Part shown: in pieces, positions 9,158 to 17,997 of the stretch
How positions within the stretch are numbered: position 1 is the stretch's first letter
Layout: each line of letters begins with the position of its first letter
Assembly: GCF_003268675.1 (NCBI RefSeq)
Contig: NZ_CP029378.1
Span: 4,898,001 to 4,962,000 of the forward strand
Length of the DNA stretch: 64,000 nt
Reading direction: 5' to 3'
Source of the DNA: Streptomyces bacillaris
GTDB lineage: Bacteria; Actinomycetota; Actinomycetes; Streptomycetales; Streptomycetaceae
Notes under the pieces: generated by a model
The model's input: only the letters and a program-made list of their open reading frames with translations
Told to the model about the DNA's origin: nothing
The model's database searches: none
Position numbers and translations under genes: made by a program

Positions 9158-10549
9158 ATGAGCACCACGGAGCGTCCCAGGATCCTCGTTGTAGGCGGTG
9201 GGTACGTAGGCCTGTACGCAGCTCGTCGCATTCTGAAGAAGATGCGGTACGGGGAGGCGACCGTCACGGTCGTCGACCCGCGGTCGTACATGACGTACCA
9301 GCCCTTCCTCCCCGAAGCTGCCGCAGGCAGCATCTCGCCTCGGCATGTCGTCGTCCCGCTGCGACGAGTGCTGCCCAAGGCTGAGGTTCTCACCGGTCGT
9401 GTCACGACCATCGACCAGGACCGCAAGGTCGCCACGGTCGCGCCGCTCGTCGGCGAGGCCTACGAGCTGCCCTTCGACTACCTGGTCATCGCGATGGGCG
9501 CGGTCTCCCGTACCTTCCCGATCCCCGGCCTCGCCGAGCAGGGCATCGGCATGAAGGGCATCGAGGAGGCCATCGGCCTGCGCAACCACGTCCTGGAGCA
9601 GCTGGACAAGGCTGACTCCACGACCGACGAGGACGTCCGCCGCAAGGCGCTGACGTTCGTCTTCGTGGGCGGCGGCTTCGCCGGCGCGGAGACCATCGGC
9701 GAGGTCGAGGACATGGCCCGCGACGCGGCGAAGTACTACACCAACGTGAAGCGCGAGGACATGCGCTTCATCCTGGTCGACGCCGCCGACAAGATCCTTC
9801 CCGAGGTCGGCCCGAAGCTGGGCTCCTACGGCAAGGAGCACCTGGAGAGCCGCGGTGTGGAGATCTACCTCTCCACCTCCATGGACTCCTGCGTCGACGG
9901 CCACGTGGTGCTCAAGAACGGTCTGGAGGTCGACTCCAACACCATCGTGTGGACCGCCGGTGTGAAGCCGAACCCGGCGCTCGCCCGCTTCGGTCTGCCG
10001 CTCGGCCCCCGCGGCCACGTGGACACCACCGAGAAGCTCCAGGTGCAGGGCACCGACTACATCTGGGCCGCGGGCGACAACGCCCAGGTGCCGGACATGG
10101 TCGGCCGCCGCGCGGGCAACCCGAACGCCTGGTGCCCGCCCAACGCCCAGCACGCGCTGCGGCAGGCGAAGGTCCTCGGCGACAACGTGATCTCCGGCAT
10201 GCGGGGCTTCCCGCAGAAGGAGTACAGCCACGCCAACAAGGGTGCGGTCGCCGGTCTCGGCCTGCACAAGGGCGTCGCGATGATCGTCATGGGCAAGATC
10301 AAGATCAAGCTCAAGGGCCGTCTCGCCTGGTACATGCACCGCGGCTACCACGGTCTGGCCATGCCGACCTGGAACCGTAAGATCCGGATCTTCGCCGACT
10401 GGACGCTGGCGGTGTTCCTCAAGCGCGAGGTCGTCTCGCTCGGCGCCATGGAGACGCCGCGCGAGGAGTTCTACGAGGCCGCCAAGCCGGCCCCGGCTCC
10501 GGCCGCCGCCGCTGCCAAGCCCGAGGGCGAGAAGGCCAAGGCCTCCTGA
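9158..10549 (+). CDS. ndh: type II NADH dehydrogenase (NDH-2)
   Basis: This single-subunit flavoprotein passes electrons from NADH to menaquinone at the inner face of the membrane without pumping protons. The 463-aa product has an N-terminal FAD-binding GGGYVGLYAARR, a second dinucleotide motif VGGGFAGAE (NADH), the FAD ribityl region IWAAGDNAQVP and the quinone-proximal segment PPNAQHALRQAK. A basic, amphipathic C-terminal half (IKIKLKGRLAWYMHRGYHG) probably holds it to the membrane. The tail is Ala/Pro/Lys-rich. ATG 9158 follows GATACT by 7 nt, so the message may be leaderless. Two Rex-like sites lie upstream. Confidence 0.94.
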   Translation: MSTTERPRILVVGGGYVGLYAARRILKKMRYGEATVTVVDPRSYMTYQPFLPEAAAGSISPRHVVVPLRRVLPKAEVLTGRVTTIDQDRKVATVAPLVGEAYELPFDYLVIAMGAVSRTFPIPGLAEQGIGMKGIEEAIGLRNHVLEQLDKADSTTDEDVRRKALTFVFVGGGFAGAETIGEVEDMARDAAKYYTNVKREDMRFILVDAADKILPEVGPKLGSYGKEHLESRGVEIYLSTSMDSCVDGHVVLKNGLEVDSNTIVWTAGVKPNPALARFGLPLGPRGHVDTTEKLQVQGTDYIWAAGDNAQVPDMVGRRAGNPNAWCPPNAQHALRQAKVLGDNVISGMRGFPQKEYSHANKGAVAGLGLHKGVAMIVMGKIKIKLKGRLAWYMHRGYHGLAMPTWNRKIRIFADWTLAVFLKREVVSLGAMETPREEFYEAAKPAPAPAAAAAKPEGEKAKAS

Positions 10550-10594
10550 CCCCCGGGTGACCGCTCCGCGAGGAGCGCGCCCGAACGACGCCCG

Positions 10595-10630
10595 AGGGGC
10601 CGTCCGCCATCCGTGGTGCGGACGGCCCCT
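10595..10630 (+). terminator. ndh terminator, 13-bp stem
   Basis: AGGGGCCGTCCGC (10595-10607) and its exact complement (10618-10630) around a 10-nt loop. Confidence 0.8.
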
Positions 10631-10828
10631 TCGGCGTGTCCATCGCCCTGTCTGTCGCGGGTTTTGCCCTTTCGTTGCCCGGTGGCGGGATGACGGAGCG
10701 TGGCGGGAGAGTTGACGGAGAAGTACGGCGTACTGGCACCGCGGCACGTGACGGCGAACCATGAGTACGTACGTACGCAGTGAGCTCGTTGTGTTTGTCG
10801 GGGAAACACCACCACGGAGGTGTGCGTC

Positions 10829-12145
10829 ATGGCACGCGCCGCATCGCGGCTGACCGCTCTCGCCGAAGAGTTGCTCTCGGAACCCCTACCGGTCCGCATC
10901 AGGGCCTGGGACGGCAGCGAATCGGGTCCGCCCGGCGCCCCCGTTCTCGTGATCCGCCACCGCCGTGCCCTGCGCAGACTCCTGTGGAAGCCGGGCGAGC
11001 TGGGCCTGGCCCGCGCCTGGGTGGCCGGGGAGATCGACGTCGAGGGCGATCTGTACGAACTCCTCGACCGGGTGGCCGGGCTCCTGTGGGAGCGGGGAGC
11101 CGATGCCAAGGACGCCGTCCACCCGGTCCGCGACCCCGCCGTACGCGCCTTCGCCGCCGGCCTCCTCAAGCTGGCCGGACCCTGGCCGCCGCCCGCCCCG
11201 CCCGTCGAGGAGGTCCGCCGCCGCACCGGGCCGCTGCACACCAGGCGGCGCGACAAGGAGGCCATCAGCCACCACTACGACGTGGGCAACGACTTCTACG
11301 CCCTCGTCCTCGGCCCCTCCATGGTCTACTCCTGCGCCTACTGGGAGGACGGCGGCACCCTGGAGGAGGCCCAGCGCGACAAGCTCGACCTGGTCTGCCG
11401 CAAGCTCGCCCTGAAGGAGGGCGACCGCCTCCTGGACGTCGGCTGCGGCTGGGGCTCGATGGCCATCCACGCCGCCCGCGAGTACGGGGCGCGGGTCACC
11501 GGCATCACCCTCTCCCGGGAGCAGGCCGCCCACGCCCGCAAGCGCATCGCGGAGGAGGGGCTCACCGACCGGATCGAGATCCGCGTCCAGGACTACCGGG
11601 ACGTCGCCGACGGACCGTACGACGCGATCTCCTCGATCGGGATGGCCGAACACGTCGGCTCGGTCCGCTACCGCGAGTACGCCGACGTCCTCTTCGCCCT
11701 CCTCAAGCCCGGCGGACGGCTGCTCAACCACCAGATCGCCCGCCGCCCGGAGAAGGACGAGGACGCCTACCGCATCGACGAGTTCATCGACTCCTACGTC
11801 TTCCCCGACGGCGAACTCGCCCCGGTCGGCCGCACCCTCTCCCTCCTGGAGGAGGCCGGGTTCGAGGCCCGGGACGTCCAGGCGCTGCGCGAGCACTACG
11901 CGCTGACCCTGCGCCACTGGGTGGCCAACCTGGAGCGCCACTGGGAGGAGGCCGTACGGGCCACCTCGCCGGGCCGGGCCAGGGTCTGGCGGCTCTACAT
12001 GGCCGCCTCCGCGCTCTCCTTCGAGCGCAACAGGATCGGCGTCAACCAGATCCTCGCGGTGCGCCCGCAGGACGGCGGCTCCGCCCGCCTGCCGCTGCGC
12101 TCCCGGGCCTGGACGGAGAAGCCGGGGGCCGACCCGTACGCCTGA
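10829..12145 (+). CDS. cfa: cyclopropane-fatty-acyl-phospholipid synthase family methyltransferase
   Basis: It transfers a methylene group from S-adenosylmethionine to unsaturated acyl chains of membrane phospholipids. The 438-aa product has an N-terminal lipid-binding region, the linker HHYDVGNDFYALVLGPSMVYSCAYW, the SAM motif LDVGCGWGSMAIHAA (about 209-223), GITLSREQ and the bicarbonate-site region SIGMAEHVG. The C-terminus FERNRIGVNQIL is typical. ATG 10829 has GGAGG 8 nt upstream. The gene stands alone between two strong terminators. Confidence 0.94.
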   Translation: MARAASRLTALAEELLSEPLPVRIRAWDGSESGPPGAPVLVIRHRRALRRLLWKPGELGLARAWVAGEIDVEGDLYELLDRVAGLLWERGADAKDAVHPVRDPAVRAFAAGLLKLAGPWPPPAPPVEEVRRRTGPLHTRRRDKEAISHHYDVGNDFYALVLGPSMVYSCAYWEDGGTLEEAQRDKLDLVCRKLALKEGDRLLDVGCGWGSMAIHAAREYGARVTGITLSREQAAHARKRIAEEGLTDRIEIRVQDYRDVADGPYDAISSIGMAEHVGSVRYREYADVLFALLKPGGRLLNHQIARRPEKDEDAYRIDEFIDSYVFPDGELAPVGRTLSLLEEAGFEARDVQALREHYALTLRHWVANLERHWEEAVRATSPGRARVWRLYMAASALSFERNRIGVNQILAVRPQDGGSARLPLRSRAWTEKPGADPYA

Positions 12146-12183
12146 CGCGCGCACGGATGACCTGCGTACGCCTCCGGTACGGG

Positions 12184-12227
12184 CGAGGGGCCGGTGCACC
12201 GCTCTCCAGCGGTGCACCGGCCCCTCG
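12184..12227. terminator. bidirectional terminator, 20-bp perfect stem
   Basis: The arms 12184-12203 and 12208-12227 pair without mismatch around a CTCC loop, between the convergent cfa and ABC permease genes. Confidence 0.9.
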
Positions 12228-12260
12228 TCGTCCCTGCGTCCCGGCCTCCCCGGGCCCCGG

Positions 12261-14795
12261 CTACTCCGTCTTGATCGCCGTCAGCATGTTGAGCTTGGCG
12301 GCGCTGCGGGCGGGCCACAGCGAGGCGAGGACGCCCACCAGGCCGGCCAGGGCCAGGAAGACCGCGAGGCGGTCCCACGGGATGACCAGGGCGTAGCCGG
12401 GGATGTCGTCGGCCAGGGTCTGGCCGATCGCCCAGCCGAGGAAGACCCCGAGCCCGACGCCGATCACCGCTCCGAAGACCGAGATGACGACGGCCTCCAG
12501 ACGGATCATCCGCTTCACCCGGCGGCGGTCGAGACCGATCGCCCGCAGCATGCCGATCTCCTGCTGGCGCTCGAACACCGACATCGCGAGGGTGTTGACG
12601 ACCCCGAGGACCGCGATCAGCAGGGCCATGGCGAGCAGCCCGTACATGATGTTCAGCGCGGTGTTGATGAAGCCGCCGAACATGTCACGGATGTCCTGCC
12701 GGTCCATGACGCTCATCGCCGGGTTGTCACCGAGCGCGTCCACGATGGACTGCTCGTTGGCCTTGCTCGCACCGCCGTCGGCCTTGATCCAGATCTCGCG
12801 GATCTCGGGGCGGGAGGAGGCGCTGTGCCGGTCGGCCATCTCCTTGGGGATCACGAAGGTCGACAGGAAGTCGTTCTCCTTGTAGACCGCCCCGATCGTG
12901 ATCTCGCCCTTCTTGTCGTCGTCGAACTTCACCGGGAGGGTGTCGCCGGTCTTCCAGCCGTTCGTCTTCGCGGTCTTGGCGCCGACGGCGACCTGACCGT
13001 CCTTCAGCGAGGCGAGCGAACCGGAGACGGTGTCCAGCGAGAAGACCTTCTCCACATCGCCCGGGTTGACGCCGGAGGCGGACTGGTACTCCCCGTCGAC
13101 CTCGAACCAGGCCGCCTGCTGCGGCGAGATCGCGGAGACGCCGTCGGCCTTCGACAGGGCGGTGAGCGCCGACTCGTCGAGCGAGTCCCCACTGGCCATC
13201 GTGACCATGTAGTCGGCCTTGATGTTGTCCGTGGTCATCTTGTCGATGGCCTGGCCGAGGGTGACACCGAGGACCGAGATGCCGGTGACCAGGGTCAGCC
13301 CGATCGCCAGGGCGGAGGCAGTGGCTCCGGTACGCCGCGGGTTACGGACCGCGTTCTGCGAGGCCAGCTTCCCGGAGACGCCGAACAGCTTCTTCAGCAG
13401 CGGCCGCACCAGGGCGATGACCGGGCGGGAGAGCAGCGGGATCAGGATGATGATGCCGATCAGGGCGAGGAAGGCGCCGGCCGCGACCAGGTAGCGGCCG
13501 TTCGTCCCGCCGGTGCCCGCACCGGCGACGATGCCCACGGCACCGGCCAGGGCGATGAAGCCGCCGATCGAGTTCCGTACGACGAGCGACTTGACGGTGG
13601 CGGTGGCGTGCACGCTGCTCATCGCCGCGACCGGGGCGATCTTCGCGGCCCGGCGGGCGGGCAGCCAGGCGGCCAGGACGGTGATCAGGATGCCGACGGC
13701 GAAGGCGGAGACGACCGCGGTGGTCGAGACGACCAGCGGACCGGCCGGGATCTTGCCGCCGAGGAGCCCCATCGCGGAGCGCAGCCCGGTGGCGAGGCCG
13801 AGGCCGAGGAGGAAGCCGATGACGGAGGCGAGCAGCCCGACGACGGCGGCCTCGATCAGCACGGAGCGCTTGATCTGGCGGCGGGAGGCGCCGATGGCGC
13901 GCATCAGGGCCAGCTCACGGGTGCGCTGGGCGACCAGCATGGTGAAGGTGTTGGCGATGAGGAAGATGCCGACGAAGAGGGCGATGCCCGCGAAGGCCAG
14001 CAGCATGGTGTTGAGGCTGGTGAGCCCGGACTCGATCTGCTTGGCCTGCTCGTCCGCGAGGGCCTTGCCGGTCTGGGCGGTGGCCTCCTCCGGCAGCAGC
14101 GGGGTGATCGCGTCCAGCAGCTTCTGGTCGGAGGCGCCCGCGTCGGCGGCCACGGTGGCGTTCTGGAAGACACCGGGCTTCAGGTAGAGGTTCTGGGCGG
14201 TCGCGGTGTCGAACAGCACCAGGCTGCCGCCCGCGTTGACCGCGCCGTCCTCGGTGGTGAAGACACCGGAGAGGGTGTACTCCTTCACCGGGCCGTTGGT
14301 GGCGACCCGCACCGGGTCGCCCACGCGGTACTTGCCCTTGGCGGCGGTGTCCTGGTCGAGCGCGATCTGACCGGCCTTCACCGGGCCGCCGCCCTGGGTG
14401 AAGTCGTACGCGGAGTCCTTGCCGTCATCGCCGGGGGCGAAGTTGCCGCCGGTGTTGGACCAGCCGTTGCCGATGAGCTTGCCGTCGGGGTCGGCCACGC
14501 CGGCGAAGCCGCTGACCCGGCCGGTGACCGAGGCCACGCCGTCCACGGCGCGGATCTTGTCCAGGGTCGCGGCGTCGAGGCCGGGGGTCTTGTCGTCGCG
14601 CCCGCCGGCGTGGGTCTCCACGGCGACGGCGACGTCGTCGTAGCTCTTGGCGGACTGGTTGCGGAAGGCGTTGCCGAGGGTGTCGGTGAAGACGAGGGTG
14701 CCGGAGACGAACGCTACGCCGAGCATGACGGCGAGCACGGTCATCAGCAGCCTGGCCTTGTGCGCGAGCACATTGCGCAGGGCGGTACGGAACAT
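12261..14795 (-). CDS. ABC transporter permease, MacB/FtsX type
   Basis: This is an 844-aa permease of the exporter class that drives periplasmic-domain movements rather than moving ions. It has an N-terminal helix (RLLMTVLAVMLGVAFVSG), a large extracytoplasmic domain, a first FtsX block around 260-390, a central pair of helices, a second extracytoplasmic domain and a second FtsX block near the C-terminus (ALLIAVLGVVNTLAMSVFERQQEIGMLRAIG). The EIGMLRAIGLDRRRVKRMI segment is the coupling region for the ATPase. The partner ATPase lies 106 bp upstream on the same strand. Substrate unknown; exporters of this type handle peptides, lipids or antibiotics. Confidence 0.9.
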   Translation of the reverse strand: MFRTALRNVLAHKARLLMTVLAVMLGVAFVSGTLVFTDTLGNAFRNQSAKSYDDVAVAVETHAGGRDDKTPGLDAATLDKIRAVDGVASVTGRVSGFAGVADPDGKLIGNGWSNTGGNFAPGDDGKDSAYDFTQGGGPVKAGQIALDQDTAAKGKYRVGDPVRVATNGPVKEYTLSGVFTTEDGAVNAGGSLVLFDTATAQNLYLKPGVFQNATVAADAGASDQKLLDAITPLLPEEATAQTGKALADEQAKQIESGLTSLNTMLLAFAGIALFVGIFLIANTFTMLVAQRTRELALMRAIGASRRQIKRSVLIEAAVVGLLASVIGFLLGLGLATGLRSAMGLLGGKIPAGPLVVSTTAVVSAFAVGILITVLAAWLPARRAAKIAPVAAMSSVHATATVKSLVVRNSIGGFIALAGAVGIVAGAGTGGTNGRYLVAAGAFLALIGIIILIPLLSRPVIALVRPLLKKLFGVSGKLASQNAVRNPRRTGATASALAIGLTLVTGISVLGVTLGQAIDKMTTDNIKADYMVTMASGDSLDESALTALSKADGVSAISPQQAAWFEVDGEYQSASGVNPGDVEKVFSLDTVSGSLASLKDGQVAVGAKTAKTNGWKTGDTLPVKFDDDKKGEITIGAVYKENDFLSTFVIPKEMADRHSASSRPEIREIWIKADGGASKANEQSIVDALGDNPAMSVMDRQDIRDMFGGFINTALNIMYGLLAMALLIAVLGVVNTLAMSVFERQQEIGMLRAIGLDRRRVKRMIRLEAVVISVFGAVIGVGLGVFLGWAIGQTLADDIPGYALVIPWDRLAVFLALAGLVGVLASLWPARSAAKLNMLTAIKTE

Positions 14796-14901
14796 GTCTG
14801 TGTGTCCTGGGATGGGTGCCGGAAGGGGGACGTGGAGCGCGGCGGGCGGGTCTCGGTGCGGCGGGCCGTCGGACGGCGGCCGCTCCGGCCGACCGCGGGG
14901 G

Positions 14902-15672
14902 TCAGCTCGTGCGGCCCTTCGCGTCGAACGCCTTCATCCGGTCGAGGACCCGGTCGGCGGTCGGCTGGATCATCTGGTCGACGACCGCGCCGTCCGCGAG
15001 GAAGATCACCCGGTCCGCGTAGGAGGCGGCCACCGGGTCGTGGGTCACCATCACCACGGTCTGGCCCAGCTCGCGCACGGAGTTGCGCAGGAAGCCCAGG
15101 ACCTCGGCGCCGGAGCGGGAGTCCAGGTTCCCGGTCGGCTCGTCACCGAAGATGATCTCGGGCTGCGAGGCCAGGGCACGGGCCACGGCGACGCGCTGCT
15201 GCTGACCGCCGGAGAGCTCGGTGGGCCGGTGCTTGAGCCGCTCCGAGAGCCCCACCATGTCGATGACCTTCTGGAGCCACGCGGCGTCGGGCTTCCGGCC
15301 CGCGATGTCCATCGGCAGGGTGATGTTCTCCAGCGCGGTCAGCGTCGGCAGCAGGTTGAAGGCCTGGAAGATGAAGCCGATCTTGTCCCGGCGCAACTGC
15401 GTGAGCTGCTTGTCCTTCAGCGTGGACAGCTCGGTCTCGCCGATGCGCACCGAACCGCTGCTGAAGCTGTCGAGACCGGCCACGCAGTGCATCAGCGTCG
15501 ACTTGCCGGAGCCCGAGGGGCCCATGATCGCGGTGAACTCGCCCTGCGGGAAGTCCACGGTCACCCGGTCCAGGGCGACGACCTGGGTCTCACCCTCGCC
15601 GTAGACCTTCGACAGCTCCGTGGCGCGGGCGGCCACCGTGGTGGTGCGGTGAACGGTGGGAGTGGTGGTCAC
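14902..15672 (-). CDS. ABC transporter ATP-binding protein (MacB/LolD type)
   Basis: This 256-aa ATPase energises the permease at 12261-14795. It shows Walker A GPSGSGKST, Q-loop FIFQAFNLLP, signature LSGGQQQRVAVARAL, Walker B IIFGDEPTGNLD with the LDSRSG extension typical of the LolD/MacB group, and the H-loop VTHDPVA. The start is GTG 15672 with AGGAG 8 nt upstream. It is the first gene of a two-gene minus-strand operon; a 106-bp spacer separates it from the permease. Confidence 0.93.
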   Translation of the reverse strand: MTTTPTVHRTTTVAARATELSKVYGEGETQVVALDRVTVDFPQGEFTAIMGPSGSGKSTLMHCVAGLDSFSSGSVRIGETELSTLKDKQLTQLRRDKIGFIFQAFNLLPTLTALENITLPMDIAGRKPDAAWLQKVIDMVGLSERLKHRPTELSGGQQQRVAVARALASQPEIIFGDEPTGNLDSRSGAEVLGFLRNSVRELGQTVVMVTHDPVAASYADRVIFLADGAVVDQMIQPTADRVLDRMKAFDAKGRTS

Positions 15673-16112
15673 AGGGACGCTCCTGGTTCGGGTGATGCGG
15701 ATGCATACGGGGACGCGGCCCGCGCTGACGGCGGTGCCTCGGGGACTACTCCATCGTCACGTCCCGACGGCCCCCGGTCGTCACTCCCTATGCCCGTTCC
15801 CGTGGCCCTCTTGAGTCGCATCACCGGGGTGGAGGGGTCCTCCTCGGGTATGACACCGACCCCGAGGCTTCATCCGAGGGGCGGTCCGATGACTCAGGGT
15901 GATCTCCGCCGGCGGGCCGCGCGGACGCCCGCGGACGCGGAGCGGGCGGTCTCCCGGCCGGGCCGGAACCCGAGGGTGGCGGACCCCCTGGCGAACCATG
16001 GCGCGCACCTGGCGCATTGGGCCGTACGGGTGCGGCGACTTTCCGTCAATCCCGTACAGCCTGTTGCCGACCGGTAACCGGTGTGGGTGCGTGGTGAGAC
16101 CGCGCGTATGTG
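15673..16112. other. intergenic region, no gene recognised
   Basis: I see no convincing coding region or strong hairpin here. It should hold the minus-strand promoter of the ABC operon. Short open frames on both strands have Arg-rich random composition. Confidence 0.6.
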
Positions 16113-16141
16113 CTGACGGTCCCTCAAGCGGTCAATAAAAT
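16113..16141 (+). promoter_or_regulatory. candidate bldA promoter P1
   Basis: CTGACG (16113-16118) and TAAAAT (16136-16141) are 17 bp apart and lie in the most AT-rich patch of this gap. Transcription would start about 75 nt before the tRNA. Confidence 0.45.
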
Positions 16142-16166
16142 AGGACAACATCGCGCCACTGTTCCG

Positions 16167-16194
16167 CTGATCGGGGGACGCCCCCGGATAGGGT
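16167..16194 (+). promoter_or_regulatory. candidate bldA promoter P2 with hairpin in the spacer
   Basis: CTGATC (16167-16172) and TAGGGT (16189-16194) are 16 bp apart. CGGGGG-ACG-CCCCCG (16172-16186) fills most of the spacer and could be an operator or an extruding hairpin. Confidence 0.35.
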
Positions 16195-16222
16195 CAGTTG
16201 CCAACGCGGAGCCGCGCGGCAC

Positions 16223-16308
16223 GCCCGGATGGTGGAACGTAGACACGGCGAGCTTAAACCTCGCTGCCCCTCGGGGGCGTGCCGGTTCGAGTCCGGCTCC
16301 GGGCACCA
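16223..16308 (+). tRNA. bldA: tRNA-Leu, anticodon TAA (reads UUA); bldA
   Basis: The acceptor stem GCCCGGA (16223-16229) pairs with TCCGGGC (16298-16304), followed by discriminator A and encoded CCA (16306-16308). The anticodon stem GCGAG/CTCGC (16248-16252, 16260-16264) encloses the loop CTTAAAC with anticodon TAA at 16255-16257. The long variable arm (CTGCCCCTCGGGGGCG region) and the T arm GCCGGTTCGAGTCCGGC mark it as a type II leucine tRNA. In Streptomyces the UUA-decoding tRNA is bldA, whose loss blocks aerial growth and most antibiotic production while vegetative growth is normal because TTA codons are rare. Confidence 0.96.
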
Positions 16309-16497
16309 CGATTCTCACAGGGTGTGACCAGGTGTGACGGGCCGCGGACGGAGCGGGGTCTCCCGGGCCGGGAACGCGTCCGTACCGCCCCCGGACGGCC
16401 TACCGTGATAAAGATCCTCCCCTGGCACTAGGGTGCTTCTTTTGCCTACCCATTACTCTTGTCGCAAGGCCACGCAGTGTGGCCATGGAGGAGTGAG

Positions 16498-17379
16498 ATG
16501 AGGAGCAGCAACCCGGTCTTCTCGCGACGGGGGTTCAGCCGCGACAACGGCCACGCGAGCTTCAACGCGGCGCCGCAGGCCGGGGCCGCCACGGCGGGGA
16601 CCAACCCGTTCGCGCAGGGCACCGCCGCAAACCCGTACGCCACCAACCCCTACGCCCAGGGCACGCAGCCCGGCGCCCCGGCGCCCGCGCGCACCGACGC
16701 GATGACCATCGACGACGTGGTGACGCGTACGGCGATGACGCTCGGTCTGGTCGTCGTGGCCGCCGCCATCGCCTGGTGGACCATGCCGGTCGACGAGGGC
16801 AACCTCGGCACCGCCTACGGTGTTGCCATCGGCGCCGCGATCATCGGCTTCGTGCTGTCGCTGGTGAACTCGTTCAAGCGCCGGCCCTCGCCGCCGCTGA
16901 TCCTGCTGTACGCCGCCTTCGAGGGTGTCTTCCTCGGCATCGTCAGCAACATCGTCAGCGTCTACGTCGCCCCCGGCGCCGCGATGCAGGCGGTGCTCGG
17001 CACGATGGCGGTCTTCGCCGGTGTGCTGATCGCCTACCGCACCGGTCTGATCCGGGTCACGCGCCGTTTCTACGGCTTCGTGATGGCCGCCGCCATCGGC
17101 TTCATGCTGCTGATGATGGTCAACCTGCTGTTCGCCGTCTTCGGCGGCGGTGACGGCCTCGGCTTCCGCAGCGGCACGCTCGGCATCATCTTCGGCATCG
17201 TCGCCATCGTGATCGGCGCCTGCATCCTCGCCCTCAACTTCAAGCAGGTCGAGGACGGCATCGCGTACGGCGCTCCGCGCGAGGAGGCATGGCTGGCCGC
17301 CTTCGGCCTCACCGTGACCCTGGTGTGGATCTACATCGAGATGCTGCGCCTGGTCGCCATCCTCAGCGGCGACGACTGA
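16498..17379 (+). CDS. Bax inhibitor-1/YccA family membrane protein
   Basis: The 293-aa product has a disordered N-terminus with NPFAQG/NPYAQG repeats (about 35-60), then seven hydrophobic helices characteristic of the BI-1/YccA family (for example LILLYAAFEGVFLGIVSNIV and YGFVMAAAIGFMLLMMVNLLFAVFG). Family members act as calcium leak channels or interact with membrane proteases; the role in actinomycetes is not established. GGAGGAG lies just before ATG 16498. It is transcribed away from bldA, beginning 190 bp downstream of it. Confidence 0.9.
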   Translation: MRSSNPVFSRRGFSRDNGHASFNAAPQAGAATAGTNPFAQGTAANPYATNPYAQGTQPGAPAPARTDAMTIDDVVTRTAMTLGLVVVAAAIAWWTMPVDEGNLGTAYGVAIGAAIIGFVLSLVNSFKRRPSPPLILLYAAFEGVFLGIVSNIVSVYVAPGAAMQAVLGTMAVFAGVLIAYRTGLIRVTRRFYGFVMAAAIGFMLLMMVNLLFAVFGGGDGLGFRSGTLGIIFGIVAIVIGACILALNFKQVEDGIAYGAPREEAWLAAFGLTVTLVWIYIEMLRLVAILSGDD

Positions 17380-17423
17380 CCGGCCGCGCAGGATCCGCAC
17401 CACCCGTAGTACCCGTAGCACCG

Positions 17424-17458
17424 GAAGGGCCCGCAGGCATCGCGCCTGCGGGCCCTTC
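17424..17458 (+). terminator. terminator, 15-bp perfect stem
   Basis: GAAGGGCCCGCAGGC (17424-17438) and its complement (17444-17458) with loop ATCGC, 45 bp after the BI-1-like gene. Confidence 0.85.
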
Positions 17459-17597
17459 GGGGTTGCTGGGGAGCCCGGTGTGCCGGGAGGGGCGCCGGTG
17501 ACCGTTGCTTCCGTCCGGTCTGTTCGCCGCCGCCCGGGCCGTTCCTCCCGCCGGTCCGCCTGGCATCCCGGCGGGAGGGGCGCGTAGGGTCCGGTGC

Positions 17598-17915
17598 GTG
17601 CTCGATACGACGCCTCTCATCCTGGCCGTGGACCGATTCGCCGACCGGCTGCGTTCGGCCCCGCAGAGCCGCCTCCAGCGCGGTGCCGCCGCCGAGGCGC
17701 TGGCCGCCGCCCGCGAACTCGCCGTACGGGCCCAGCGCATCGAGAGCCCCGGTACGGAGCCGCGGGAGCTGCCGGACGCGGGGATGTTCGCCGTGGGCGA
17801 CCAGCTCGCCGTCGCCGGGCGGGATCTGGCGGTGGCACTGGTGACGGCCCCGCCCGGAGAGCTGGACGAGGCCGTGCGATACGTCGAGGGGGCGGCGGCG
17901 CGGGCTTTCGCGTAG
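17598..17915 (+). CDS. conserved hypothetical small protein
   Basis: I do not recognise a domain in this 105-aa, mostly helical product (VLDTTPLILAVDRFADRLRS, then AAAEALAAARELAVRAQRIE). The GTG at 17598 is chosen because a -10-like TAGGGT (17585-17590) lies 7 nt before it, a leaderless pattern. Upstream in-frame sequence is Pro/Ala-rich and unlike coding. No signal peptide or membrane segment is visible. It is isolated: the neighbours converge on it or run away. Confidence 0.7.
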   Translation: MLDTTPLILAVDRFADRLRSAPQSRLQRGAAAEALAAARELAVRAQRIESPGTEPRELPDAGMFAVGDQLAVAGRDLAVALVTAPPGELDEAVRYVEGAAARAFA

Positions 17916-17997
17916 CCGCCGGGTCGGGCGGGCGGGGGCCCGCAGGGTCGCGGGGCCGCGGGGCTGGACGGGTGCCCGCCGGTCGGGCGGGACGGGG

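Noticed and set aside
12825-15155. A 776-codon open frame on the plus strand opposite the ABC transporter genes
   Set aside because: It is the shadow of the permease/ATPase in high-GC DNA: composition is Gly/Asp/Arg-rich without domains, and it runs across the gene boundary.
15781-16138. Small open frames on both strands upstream of bldA
   Set aside because: Arg/Pro-rich random composition, no ribosome sites and no recognisable domain.
16315-16327. TCACA-GGG-TGTGA after bldA as a terminator or Crp site
   Set aside because: Five-base arms with a 3-nt loop are too weak for a terminator, and the half-site order is inverted relative to the Crp consensus.
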